Assembly: GCF_029522115.1 (NCBI RefSeq)
Contig: NZ_JAKWFK010000007.1
Span: forward strand, 186,001 to 250,000
Length of the DNA: 64,000 bases
Direction of reading: 5' to 3'
Origin: Trinickia sp. Y13
GTDB lineage: Bacteria; Pseudomonadota; Gammaproteobacteria; Burkholderiales; Burkholderiaceae
Positions within the stretch are counted from its first letter, which is position 1. Every line of letters starts with the position of its first letter. The position numbers and the translations under genes were made by a program. Shown piece by piece: positions 27,301 to 35,638 of this stretch. The notes under the pieces are model-generated. The model did no database searches. It was given only the letters and a program-made list of their open reading frames with translations, and was not told the origin of the DNA.

Positions 27301-27386
27301 GGGCCGGCGTCGGGGGGGGCATCTGCGGCGGAGGGTGGATCGAGCGGCGCGATAGTGCTCGGCAGAGTTGAGCGATCAATGGGCAT
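24375..27386 (-). CDS. Large helical protein under PIP-box control, putative type III effector
   Basis: I do not recognise this 1003-aa protein. Residues 1-110 are rich in Pro, Ser and Ala (start MPIDRSTLPSTIAPLDPPS), as in secreted effectors; a poly-Ser stretch (SSSSTSSIDEGESDTSDD) follows at about 105-122. The remaining 850 residues are Ala/Leu/Arg-rich and look almost wholly alpha-helical with several coiled-coil-like stretches, and the last 20 residues (KQKDKKASAKARRR) form a basic tail that could act as a nuclear localisation signal. No membrane span or enzymatic motif was seen. The PIP box 137 bp upstream makes it a good effector or translocation-substrate candidate. It is divergent from the effector operon at 28120. 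Confidence 0.75.
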   Translation of the reverse strand: MPIDRSTLPSTIAPLDPPSAADAPPDAGPVVTPSGSGSLSPRGALAFLPRSPVQARHAPRGGRAATPQFGGNDALSAAADQPIVRGPRFQRALLQQFDEMRLHDSASSSSTSSIDEGESDTSDDFLVKAESSLAGHPDFWSGGARRAQRREALQEWVALSSIPADAQALADGADELRRQAETLHPISATTDFRDVFQNFDIHGPLRKTLFECEDAGRSWQTAADQYHAALDVARKVGLSSGELERLEGAAAHCYAQTERFAIKAWLLTGIIQYKRNRHGVERGDLRALKMVLTPLRAALDHCESDALRALPLDSAPVEGFDAELQTISDALGRRSAAGAMDTRPQWAEQRDSAVSSLGYVLSALPLLLRGDLNVPALLGTLRSALTAPMGHARELLAAAEARPSDPSRSLGDLTARFESWYEAARAYDDALRVFGDSTASWPDAARSAPEAQQWRADLVGARDSALLQTREALIGLFSTMATLTRESLATDPDPTAGIGALTTEELLINVDLLSRCQTLRGKLQASTFPQDAGGFDAGRLALPFAALEQYCESMLGRDANMLDAANNVRKAALAADSAVSASGRVWGPALRQFSADCARQRTRLLNSAFQIAHDDSVNFSVQASAAMTPALQCVYELRQSLPVVWFDPSPKERAAAQEAEAAERELIASSREAARDVQAHIARMPSPPADANTAIIENHANLQLNLSAIATAQHTLAELIECCAQARRTIHEGPTAGCAAHLQRLAGQAQRAGDRAADVLALGRNRHLTRGVAGERALRTLQFTRRLARAARSIHYTLGVLADISDVYQRAQTLSREPILDPLRFQQAAERQTAVVDSAAKDIDATRKQLIASVGTRHPTEHAATIAAREIEEIESFTLGLEWRYVADFDSAKRQWLRATVRALTARLAGPPDAVPPAADALLDLIDQHLAAGTKILISASRVDRNERITSAVRENYEIRREVQDCRDQLKRVPVRARAATGAGSSRPDKQKDKKASAKARRR

Positions 27387-27484
27387 CGTTGGTTACATGT
27401 GCGGATCGGCTCGCGTCAAGCGAGTCGATCGTCGTGGGCCCACGGCGCGGGCTAAGGTTCAGGCGGAAATCGTCAGCATCGCGG

Positions 27485-27546
27485 AGCGTAGCGGAGGCGG
27501 CGAACCTGAAAACACCCCCTCGCGAAGAGGCGTTGCACACAGCGAA
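27485..27546 (-). promoter_or_regulatory. PIP-box promoter of the 1003-aa effector candidate
   Basis: On the minus strand 27546-27522 is a full TTCGC-N15-TTCGC, with TACGCT (27490-27485) 32 nt after the second TTCG. Confidence 0.9.
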
Positions 27547-27950
27547 CACCGATCAGACCCGTATCAACCAGATGGTATGCGAGCGCGTTCGTTCATCGCC
27601 TCGCTCTCTGCGAGTGTCGGGCAGGGAAATATTGGGGAATCGATGTTCGCTACGGCACAACGGGAAAATTGATGAAATTCGGCGAGAAATCACGTTATTT
27701 CACCGCACGACAGATATCGATATCTTTTACGCCGAGAAATCGTTACTTCGCTTCGATTGTTTTTAATATTTATCCGGCTCTACATGGGATCGATCGATCC
27801 AAAAATGATGAGATTCGACATGAGCGCTATGGAACAACGGCTCGTTTGAGTTTGCTTAACGCCTCACAAGCTGTCTAATCATCTATACCATCGATAGATG
27901 CAGATTTTTGTTGCACCCCGATTTTCATTGCCGTTCGAATCAGATTTGGC

Positions 27951-28012
27951 TTCGCTCCGAGCGACACGTTTTCGCTGATTTGATCAACATCAGCCACTTG
28001 TCACTGCATTGT
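27951..28012 (+). promoter_or_regulatory. PIP-box promoter of the four-gene effector operon
   Basis: TTCGC-N15-TTCGC spans 27951-27975, and CATTGT (28007-28012) follows 32 nt after the second TTCG. The 27387-28119 gap otherwise contains only AT-rich sequence and the opposed PIP promoter at 27485-27546. A nine-codon frame (28101-28130) overlaps the first start codon. Confidence 0.9.
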
Positions 28013-28119
28013 ACCGACGAAGCCTGGCCATTGCCGGTTGGACCATGCATTCCACCAGGAATGCGAATTGAATTTACAGCATCTGTAGCCGCTCGGCGGC
28101 ATGACAATCGAAAATCCCG

Positions 28120-29328
28120 ATGACATTTAAAACGACACCCAGTTCTGCGCAAACCACTTACTACTCTCCGAGCGATACGACTCAGACGGCCGAGCCCCAT
28201 GAATATGTGCAGGGTAGCCCGAGCCGCCGGTCAGTACCGAGCGAACTCGCGCCGCTGTCGGCGCGTCCAAGCCGCGACCGCAGCCAAACCACCGACCATA
28301 GCTATAGCTATAGCCCTAGCGAACGCTACGACCCGAACAGCGCAATGAGCGTATTCAGCGCCTGGGGATCGATGCTCTCCGACGATCCGGGCGCGGGACT
28401 CGAGAGCAACTGGTTTCACGATCAGCGCAGCCAGTCTGCGTGGGGCGGTAACGCATCGCAACACGGCAATACGACTCATACGAGTGCTGATGCGCCCCCC
28501 AGCAGCACGGCCGCCCCAGACTTCCTTAGCGATCTGGCGTCGGTCTTCTCCGCGCCCCCGGGCACTGAACACGAAGGCAGTTGGTTCCATGACCAACGAG
28601 CCTATTCGCGGTGGAGCCGTGCGGCCCAAGATAGCGACACTTCCTATGTGAGCGCGCAGACCTCTTTCACCAGCACGACATCGAGTCTTTCATCGCTCTC
28701 GGAAGCCGCGAGTCACGTCGCGTCGCATGTACCTCGTTCGAACGCGGGGAGTCGATCTTCAACCTCTATTTCGGGTTCTCATCTCACCAGCAGTGTTTCG
28801 TCCTTGCATGCGCTTTCCGAGGCGGGCAGCGCCCCGCAATCGAGCGCGGCGGAACGGCAGAACCGTCTGCCGTCCGTGTCGTCGGGCGGATACAACGCAA
28901 GCCTCACCGGCTCGGAACGGGGGGCCATCGCCACGGCGCGCGACGCCGGGCGTTTCCGCGTGGATTCCATCGCGGGCTCCGGATACAGCGCGCGAAGCAT
29001 GACCGGCTCCGAGCGGCAGGCTATCAACAATGCTTTCGGCACTGGGCGATTCGGCCGGGCGCAAGGCTCGACCACCGCCACGTTGACTCGCGACGGCGGC
29101 CTCGGCTCGGAGGAAGCGCGTCGAGCCGCGAAAGGCAAGGGCGTTGCCACCAGCACCGCCAGTACCGCTAGCACCGCCAGCGAGTGGATTGCCGCGTCGA
29201 AGATTGTATTCAGCGATGGGGACGGCGGGCCCTTGCCGTCCGACCACTACGTGTATCCGCTGCACACCGATTCACGTGCATCGGGTCTTCCCCCGGAGCG
29301 GCCGGCACCGCGTCCGCCGCGCCGCTGA
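28120..29328 (+). CDS. Ser-rich repeat protein, putative type III effector (operon gene 1)
   Basis: I do not recognise this 402-aa protein. It is very rich in Ser, Thr, Ala and Gly and predicted to be mostly disordered. It has two internal repeats: a WFHDQR motif at about residues 97-109 and 154-166 (NWFHDQRSQSAWG and SWFHDQRAYSRWS), and a 30-aa unit at about 254-282 and 286-315 built as Y-x-A-x-x-T-G-S-E-R-x-A-I-x-x-A-x-x-x-G-R-F. The second unit recurs in the protein encoded at 34182-35438. The C-terminus is Pro/Arg-rich. It is the first gene behind a perfect PIP box and is followed on the same strand by two LRR genes. No Sec signal or membrane span is present. Confidence 0.78.
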   Translation: MTFKTTPSSAQTTYYSPSDTTQTAEPHEYVQGSPSRRSVPSELAPLSARPSRDRSQTTDHSYSYSPSERYDPNSAMSVFSAWGSMLSDDPGAGLESNWFHDQRSQSAWGGNASQHGNTTHTSADAPPSSTAAPDFLSDLASVFSAPPGTEHEGSWFHDQRAYSRWSRAAQDSDTSYVSAQTSFTSTTSSLSSLSEAASHVASHVPRSNAGSRSSTSISGSHLTSSVSSLHALSEAGSAPQSSAAERQNRLPSVSSGGYNASLTGSERGAIATARDAGRFRVDSIAGSGYSARSMTGSERQAINNAFGTGRFGRAQGSTTATLTRDGGLGSEEARRAAKGKGVATSTASTASTASEWIAASKIVFSDGDGGPLPSDHYVYPLHTDSRASGLPPERPAPRPPRR

Positions 29329-29481
29329 CCGCTGCGGCCGGCATTGACCATCGTGCTTGCGTCAAGCCGGCCGGTCGCGCCGGCGGGGCGTTCACGCGCG
29401 TAGCCCCCTATTGCAGGCGATCGAGACGGCGCCGCCACCGCGCCCTTGCGTAACCACGAACAACCGGTATCAGAGAGAAAG

Positions 29482-32043
29482 ATGTATTGCAGACGGATAG
29501 ACAACGTTTCGCTCCCGATCAACCTGTCCCTGTCTCGTCGCCGCGACGAGCAAGAGCCTCCCGCACAAAAGCGGCGAAACGATGCGTCGCATTTCGAGGC
29601 GCTCACGTGGATCAACGATCAACGCCGCCGCTCGAATGAGCTTCGGCAGACAGCGGTAACCCGGCTGGACAAAGCGAAACCCGGCCAGAATGTCGAACTC
29701 GACCATCTCGCGCTGACCGAGTTGCCTGACTTCCTGGCAGAGCGGGCGTGCGGCGCAAAAGCGATCTCCCTCGCCGGCAACAGTCTGGCAGCGATTCCTC
29801 GCGCGATCTTGAGCTTTGAAAAGCTGAAGAAGCTGGATGTCTCCGGTAACGAACTCGGCGCGCTGTCGCCGCAGATCAGTCAGATGACGAAGCTGCGCGA
29901 ATTGAACGTGTCGCACAATGGACTCAGCGAGCTTCCCGACGAAATCGGGGGAATGTCCAGTCTCGAACATCTGAACGTGGGCGACAACGCGCTCGGAAAC
30001 CTGCCGCCGACAGTCGGCGGACTGGGCGCGCTCAAGACGCTCAGAGCGAGCGGCAACATGATGAAAGACCTGCCGGCGGAAATTGCGCGCTGCACGCAAC
30101 TCGAGACGCTCGACCTGTCGCGCAATCACTTTGCGCTGCTGCCCAGCGAGATCGGCACGTTGGCGAAGCTCGAAACGCTGAATGTCGCGAAAAATCAATT
30201 GGCGGACGTCATCGACACGGCGCCCGTCGTTGCACCCGACGAGCCGGCCCAACCTCGCGCGGCCGCGCGCTACCGCGCGATTCCGGAGTCGATCGGCAGG
30301 CTGAAATCGCTGCAGCGCCTGGATGTCAGCGGCAATCCGTTGGCCACGCTGCCGAACAGCTTCGGCCCTTTCGAATATGCGTCGAAAAGCCGACTGGAAA
30401 TAAAGCTGCAAGGCGCAGGCACGTTTTTGTCAAAGGGCATCCGCATCCAGATCGATAACACGCCGCTTCCCGTCGAGCTCGAACGAGATGGACGCCTCGG
30501 AAAATTGACCGGCGTTTATGCGCCGCGACCGCCCGTCTACGAGCCGTTGTACAGTAAGCAATTGAACCGGGCCGAAGAGGCGGGTGAGGATGACGGCGAA
30601 GCGCCGCAACCGTTCGAAGCGAGGCCACAGCCGCTGGCGCAGATGGCAGCAGTCATGCCCGAATTGCTATCGGCCTACTCCGCGCTCGGCGCGACAGGCG
30701 CCGACGTCGCTGCGCTCAACGAGCTCCTGAGACAGGCAGCCATGCACCAGGTCGCTCGCGCCGGCGTCATGGAGCAGGCGCCCCCCCAGCACGCGCGCCC
30801 CGAGCACGCGGTCCAACTGCCGCAAGAACCTGCCCATCCGATACAGACTGCGAGGTTTACGCCGCCCCCATCCGTGCGCGGCACGGGCGATGGAGCGACT
30901 TTCGAATTTAAGCCGCCGCGGCACAAGGCCGTCAGTACCGGCGCACACAGCGTGTTCAGCGACTCGTCGGAAGATCTCGACGACGAATTCGAGGTCGAAT
31001 CTCTGTCACACGTGCGCAGCGTGCCACCGGTGGTCAAGACGCACCCGGCCGCCGGGACCGGGCAGGTGAATGCCGCGCAATACTCCGGCGTCGCGCGGAC
31101 CATGCCGTTGTTCGGCCCTGCACCGGTTCCGGTCGTGCCCGCACAAACGATCGGGACGCAGCCGGTCCCGATGGCTTCGACCTCGGCCCAGCCGACGCCG
31201 ATCACGTTCGCGCAGCCGATGCCTGCCGACCCGATTCTCGCGGGTGCATACGCGCATGCGTCGCCGGTCGACTCGAACGCCGAATTGATCGCGCAGATCG
31301 TTCAACAAGTGGCAAACATGATGCGGCCGCGCGAACCCGTGCCGCCGCCCATCTATGCCGCGCCGGTCTCCAGCGAGAGCGAGGAGTGGTTCGACTATAC
31401 GGAAGCGGCATTCGGCGACCCGGACCATCAGTTCAACCTCGATATGATGGGTCTTCACGACGTGCTGCACAGCTCTCTGTACGGTCTAGCCGACGCGCAC
31501 CGCGGACGCCTGTATTTGCAGGACGAAGAGCTCGATCACCGCGTCGAGCAGGCGAAGCTGCGCGCGACGCGCAGCCCTCAGCCCGGTGAGACGCTTGCGC
31601 GCAACCTGCGCGCGCTCGGCGGCATGATGTTCCGTCAGGATGTCATTTGCCGTCTCGCGGAATCGGTGGCTGAACTGAACAAGCAAAAGAAAGCGGCGGA
31701 CCCTACCCGTTCGCACCTGATCGAAGACCCGCTACTGATCGCGTTTGTCTATCAGACCATCGTCTGCCGAAGCAACGAACTTCAGATTATCGGCTTTGGC
31801 GAGATGCGCAACTCTTTGGAAAAAGACCCCAACCTGCAAAAGATTTTTGGTCTCGTCGTATCGCCGGAAAAACTGCCGGAAATCCAGGCGCAGATCATGA
31901 GCGAAGTGCGCCGGGCAGAGAGCAACGACGGTGGCAACGATACTCGGGCGTTCCTCCATGCCCAGCCCTTCTGGAAAGAGTTCCTCGAAAGCCAGAAGAA
32001 AGCGGTAGCAGCGGAATGGCGCGTTAGACACGGTTTCCGGTAA
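29482..32043 (+). CDS. Leucine-rich repeat effector candidate with C-terminal globular domain (operon gene 2)
   Basis: The 853-aa protein has a basic N-terminus, then about nine 23-aa LRRs of the L-x-x-L-x-L-x-x-N-x-L-x-x-L-P type between residues 75 and 290, ending in FGPFEYAS. A Pro/Gln-rich linker (about 330-600) leads to a C-terminal domain (about 600-853) starting ELIAQIVQQV and ending FLHAQPFWKEFLES. That domain faintly recalls the NEL ubiquitin-ligase domain of IpaH/SspH effectors (a Cys in DVICRLAES and a terminal FW), but the canonical C-x-D catalytic motif is missing, so this is not claimed. The ATG at 29482 follows GAGAGAAAG. No own PIP box was found; it probably depends on the promoter at 27951. 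LRRs suggest binding to a host protein. Confidence 0.82.
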   Translation: MYCRRIDNVSLPINLSLSRRRDEQEPPAQKRRNDASHFEALTWINDQRRRSNELRQTAVTRLDKAKPGQNVELDHLALTELPDFLAERACGAKAISLAGNSLAAIPRAILSFEKLKKLDVSGNELGALSPQISQMTKLRELNVSHNGLSELPDEIGGMSSLEHLNVGDNALGNLPPTVGGLGALKTLRASGNMMKDLPAEIARCTQLETLDLSRNHFALLPSEIGTLAKLETLNVAKNQLADVIDTAPVVAPDEPAQPRAAARYRAIPESIGRLKSLQRLDVSGNPLATLPNSFGPFEYASKSRLEIKLQGAGTFLSKGIRIQIDNTPLPVELERDGRLGKLTGVYAPRPPVYEPLYSKQLNRAEEAGEDDGEAPQPFEARPQPLAQMAAVMPELLSAYSALGATGADVAALNELLRQAAMHQVARAGVMEQAPPQHARPEHAVQLPQEPAHPIQTARFTPPPSVRGTGDGATFEFKPPRHKAVSTGAHSVFSDSSEDLDDEFEVESLSHVRSVPPVVKTHPAAGTGQVNAAQYSGVARTMPLFGPAPVPVVPAQTIGTQPVPMASTSAQPTPITFAQPMPADPILAGAYAHASPVDSNAELIAQIVQQVANMMRPREPVPPPIYAAPVSSESEEWFDYTEAAFGDPDHQFNLDMMGLHDVLHSSLYGLADAHRGRLYLQDEELDHRVEQAKLRATRSPQPGETLARNLRALGGMMFRQDVICRLAESVAELNKQKKAADPTRSHLIEDPLLIAFVYQTIVCRSNELQIIGFGEMRNSLEKDPNLQKIFGLVVSPEKLPEIQAQIMSEVRRAESNDGGNDTRAFLHAQPFWKEFLESQKKAVAAEWRVRHGFR

Positions 32044-32084
32044 TGCGCCGTCGCAGTCGGCGAAACAGCGTACCCGTGATCTGA

Positions 32085-34085
32085 ATGGGACAAATCCTGA
32101 TGGGACACAATAAGTTTTCAATTTTTTCGTGCGGCGGAAGCCACGCAGCCAGCTGCATTCCGCCCGCACCGCGGCCGAACCATGGCCGCACGGCCGGTAA
32201 CGATGGGCCGCAGCCGGTTTCATCGAGGGCCGCAGGGCTCGACGCGAGACTCGCGCCGCTGAGCCCGAGACGACGCGCGGCGTTTAGGAACGAACTCGAC
32301 AACTGGGCCAAATATGCAAAGAAAGACAGAATGGGCGAGCCGACTGAAAACCGGGTCGAAGCCGCCGAGCGCATCGCGACGGCCGAGATCACGCAGGCGC
32401 GCGAGCTCGACGTATCGGCGCTGAAGATCAGACGCCTGCCCGCACGGATCGACAAGCTCCAGGCATTGGTGAGGCTCAATGCAAGCAATAACGAGCTTCA
32501 GCGCGTGCCGGAGGAGATCGGCGCCCTGTATCGGTTGCAGTCACTCGACCTCAGCGGCAATGAACTGCACGAGCTACCGACGTCAATCGGGCGCCTGGCA
32601 CAGCTCACGCGCCTGAATGTCAGTCGCAACCATCTGGCGCGGCTGCCGGACGAACTGGAAGGGCTCAGCAATCTGCGCAGCCTCGACGCGCACGCGAACC
32701 AGTTGTCGCGAGTGCCCGCGTCGCTAGGCAAGCTGTCGCAGTTAAAGGAAATCAATCTGCACAAGAACAGGATATGGACGCTGCCCGACGCATGGGATGG
32801 CCTGTTCAAGCGCCTACGGCAGATCGATCTGAGTGACAACGCGCTACAACAATTTCCCGAGGTGTTCAAGCCCGGCATCGAACCCATCGAAATTCGCTTG
32901 CAGAACAACCCGATCGCGCGGCTGCCTGTCAGCTTCGGCGGTTTCGAATATGCGAGCTGGCTCAATGATCATGAGCTCCGTAACGCGTTGCGCACCATCT
33001 TCGTTCATACGGAAAACACGGGGCTGCGCATGGGGCTCGTTCAGGAGGGGCTCCTGCAGCCTGGTCGCGGCATCGATGCTGCGCAGATTCCCCTGCGCGC
33101 GAGCGAGCGCCCTGCCGCACCCGGCGAGTTGGAGGCAGACGTCGGATCGGTGTACTCGGTGCTCGACTATATACGCGAGCACGGGCAGCCGGGGCAGATC
33201 GAGGGGATCGAGCGCGTCGGATTGACCGAGCCGCCAGGCCCGTCGGGGCCGAACGTATCGGGCGGGCCGCCGGACTGGACCAAGCCGAAGCCAGAGACCG
33301 ATGCATGGCTTAGCGAACAGGCGCAGGCCTATGCCAACCGACATGGCGCTGCGCCTGCTGCGCAGCCGCAACTTCAGCCACTGCAGCAACCCGTGTCGTT
33401 CGACTGGGCAGCCTGGGCGCATGCGGGGCTGCCTACGGCAGCCGCAACCAATCCGCGCACGGCAACGCCACGCTTCAATTTTCAACTGGGGCCTCAGCCG
33501 GCGCAGCCAGCGATACAACCGAGGTCTCAGCACACAACACCGCAGATGTCCCATCAGACGTCGGCGGGCGTCGATGCCCATCTGATTGCACAGATCGCCG
33601 CGCAGGTGCTGCACGCACGGCAGCCCACGCCGGCGCCGACGCCAGTACCGGTTCGGCCTGCAATGCCCAAGCCTGTCGCGCGGCCAAGCCCGCTCGCCGA
33701 GCCGTCGCCGTTCGTCACCGGAATGGGAGTAGGCATCGGGGAGTCGTCGGCCAGCACCCCGCCGTGGGGCGCCTCACCGCTCGCGAACAGGAGAACGTCG
33801 GCCGCGGCGGGTGGCGCCCGCGTCCCGCCAGCGTGGATCGCTCCCACGAAGGCCGCGGATCCGCCGGAGGAGCAATCGATCGACGAAGCCTATCCGTGGG
33901 GCAGTTCCTCATATGGTGAGGTGTACTCCCAACAGGGTTATGCGATGACCCCGCCGGGCCATGCCGAGGACTACCGCAATGCGGACGGTTACGGCTCGCA
34001 GCACTACGACGAACCTGCGCGGGAAGATCCGACAGACTTTCTGACGCAAATCGAAGAAGCGATGACCCGGTTCATGTCGATGTAA
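32085..34085 (+). CDS. Leucine-rich repeat effector candidate, shorter paralogue (operon gene 3)
   Basis: The 666-aa protein has about seven LRRs between residues 105 and 285 of the same type as the upstream gene, ending in FGGFEYAS, and a long Pro/Gln/Ala-rich linker that contains HLIAQIAAQVLHARQPTPAP, a match to ELIAQIVQQV in the neighbour. It then stops after a Tyr/Gly-rich segment and lacks the 200-residue C-terminal domain of the first paralogue. Starts at 32085 and 32100 are both possible; neither has a clear ribosome site. It begins 41 bp after the upstream stop, so it is in the same operon. A tandem duplication followed by divergence or loss of the C-terminal domain explains the pair. 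Confidence 0.82.
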   Translation: MGQILMGHNKFSIFSCGGSHAASCIPPAPRPNHGRTAGNDGPQPVSSRAAGLDARLAPLSPRRRAAFRNELDNWAKYAKKDRMGEPTENRVEAAERIATAEITQARELDVSALKIRRLPARIDKLQALVRLNASNNELQRVPEEIGALYRLQSLDLSGNELHELPTSIGRLAQLTRLNVSRNHLARLPDELEGLSNLRSLDAHANQLSRVPASLGKLSQLKEINLHKNRIWTLPDAWDGLFKRLRQIDLSDNALQQFPEVFKPGIEPIEIRLQNNPIARLPVSFGGFEYASWLNDHELRNALRTIFVHTENTGLRMGLVQEGLLQPGRGIDAAQIPLRASERPAAPGELEADVGSVYSVLDYIREHGQPGQIEGIERVGLTEPPGPSGPNVSGGPPDWTKPKPETDAWLSEQAQAYANRHGAAPAAQPQLQPLQQPVSFDWAAWAHAGLPTAAATNPRTATPRFNFQLGPQPAQPAIQPRSQHTTPQMSHQTSAGVDAHLIAQIAAQVLHARQPTPAPTPVPVRPAMPKPVARPSPLAEPSPFVTGMGVGIGESSASTPPWGASPLANRRTSAAAGGARVPPAWIAPTKAADPPEEQSIDEAYPWGSSSYGEVYSQQGYAMTPPGHAEDYRNADGYGSQHYDEPAREDPTDFLTQIEEAMTRFMSM

Positions 34086-34091
34086 GCAAAC

Positions 34092-34116
34092 GCCGGGCGT
34101 CAACGAGTCGCCCGGC
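34092..34116 (+). other. Intercistronic hairpin
   Basis: GCCGGGCG and CGCCCGGC form an 8-bp stem with a 9-nt loop a few bases after the second LRR stop codon. There is no T-run, so it is more likely a processing or stability element than a terminator. Confidence 0.5.
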
Positions 34117-34181
34117 TACGCACGAACCGCGAACGTCATCAGGCTACCGGTATCCGGCAAACAAACAACAGGTCACTTATC

Positions 34182-35438
34182 TTGAGCAAAGTCAACAGCA
34201 CCTCCGATCTCCAGTCCATGTACAGTGCGCAGGCCGACGACCCATCCGGTCCGCCGTCGCGCGTCTCGTCGTCGCGCAGCCTGGGCGCGAGCAGTGGCGT
34301 ATTGCGGGATCTGTCTCCGCGTCGCTCCAGCGTGTCGTCGGCAAGTACCTCGTATGCGAGCGCGGCAAGCTCCTTCGGCAGCGAGCACGGCTCGAATGCG
34401 GGCTCGGCATATGCGCTGTCGCGCACGAGCAGCGCACGTTCGAGCGATAGCGCATGGACCTTCTACTCCAAACCGCACAGCGAAGTCGGCTCCGTCGCGG
34501 ATGCCTCCATCGACGACATAGTCGAGCAGATGTCGCAGGCGAGCGCGCGATACTCGAACGCTTCCGTAGCGAGCAGCGGGCACAGCACCCATAGCAGCAG
34601 CCGCATCGAAGTCGATCCGAATTCGGGCAAGGCGCGCTATGCGGACCGCTCCTCTTCTTCGAGCAAGGCCTCCGAAGTGCTGTCGGAAGCGGGGGACCTG
34701 CCACCGTATCGCCGCAGTCTATCCATCGGAGGTGGACGCAGCAGCGTGGGTTCCGATGTGTCCTCCCACGCAGCGTCGGCGGCCTCGTCCCCTACGCCGT
34801 CGCGTAGACGGTCTGGCTCGAGCAGCGCGACCTGGAGCGAGACGGGCAGTTTCCATCTGTCGGACCACAGCAGTATCGGGGCGGCGCTCGCCACGCGTCG
34901 AATGGGCTATTCGAGCGATTCGTCGCGACGTCTTACGTCGGACGAGGGACCGAGCAAGGCGAGCGGCGTGCCACCAAGCGTACACGGCAGCCAGTACAGC
35001 ATCGCGCCGAGCTATCGCGCGAGTCTTACACCGTCATCGGAGTTCGCGGTGCGGGCGGCATTGGCGGGCGGCCGTTTCAATCGCTCGGATTCCCAGACGG
35101 ACCGCCGATCGTCCGTGTCGGCGAGCACAGTCAGCAGCCTGCATCTGAGTGAGGAAAACGACAGACTCACGCCCCTCCCGCCGTCGCGGTTCCGCCCGGT
35201 CCCCGAGTCGGTGTCGAACGCGCCCAGCGAAATTCGCTCCGCGCTCAACTCCTCGCGGCTCAGCACGGCGTTGAGCTCCTCCCGGCGACTCGGATCCACC
35301 GGGATTGCGCCGCGCGTCGCGCGGGCGGATATAGAAGCGCTGTCCAATGCGAGCGTGCTGGAAGGGAATCTGCGTCCGGCCGGACGCAGAAACCCGCAGA
35401 TCTCGCCCGATGAATTTTGGGCCTTCTTGGACAAGTAA
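34182..35438 (+). CDS. Ser-rich repeat protein, putative type III effector (operon gene 4)
   Basis: I do not recognise this 418-aa protein. About a quarter of its residues are Ser; it has no signal peptide, membrane span or enzymatic motif. It contains variants of the unit found in the first operon gene: YRASLTPSSEFAVRAALAGG followed by RF at about residues 276-300, and looser copies at about 224-245 (SDHSSIGAALATRRMGY) and 346-360 (APSEIRSALNSSRL). The start used is TTG 34182 (MSKVNSTSDLQS), which gives an effector-like N-terminus; ATG 34218 is the alternative. It lies 96 bp after the second LRR gene with no promoter box of its own and probably ends the operon. Confidence 0.72.
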   Translation: MSKVNSTSDLQSMYSAQADDPSGPPSRVSSSRSLGASSGVLRDLSPRRSSVSSASTSYASAASSFGSEHGSNAGSAYALSRTSSARSSDSAWTFYSKPHSEVGSVADASIDDIVEQMSQASARYSNASVASSGHSTHSSSRIEVDPNSGKARYADRSSSSSKASEVLSEAGDLPPYRRSLSIGGGRSSVGSDVSSHAASAASSPTPSRRRSGSSSATWSETGSFHLSDHSSIGAALATRRMGYSSDSSRRLTSDEGPSKASGVPPSVHGSQYSIAPSYRASLTPSSEFAVRAALAGGRFNRSDSQTDRRSSVSASTVSSLHLSEENDRLTPLPPSRFRPVPESVSNAPSEIRSALNSSRLSTALSSSRRLGSTGIAPRVARADIEALSNASVLEGNLRPAGRRNPQISPDEFWAFLDK

Positions 35439-35460
35439 CAATGGCCCTGCGCACCGCGCT

Positions 35461-35627
35461 TTAGCGTACGCCCGCCAAGCGCAGTGATTCGTCGATGGCA
35501 TCGATCAAACGCTCCACGATGCGCGCTATATCGTCGGCTGTGCAAATGAAGGGCGGCGCCAGCAACACGTGATCGCCCGACGCGCCATCGACGGCCCTCC
35601 TATCGGATCGACCATCAGCTCCGCTCG
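35461..35627 (-). pseudogene. 3' remnant of a class III (PLP) aminotransferase gene
   Basis: On the minus strand the frame ending at TAA 35461 reads AVDGASGDHVLLAPPF, then ICTADDIARIVERL and IDAIDESLRLAGVR, which is the C-terminal end of class III aminotransferases. Immediately upstream in another frame is AELMVDPIGG, matching the preceding G-L-M-V-Y-P-x-G-G of that family, so a frameshift separates the two. The rest of the gene is gone; the PIP box of the next gene begins 12 bp beyond. Confidence 0.7.
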
Positions 35628-35638
35628 ATCTTTGTTGA

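Noticed and set aside
29482-32043. Firm call of a NEL E3 ubiquitin ligase domain
   Set aside because: The C-terminal domain has weak resemblance only and lacks the C-x-D catalytic motif.
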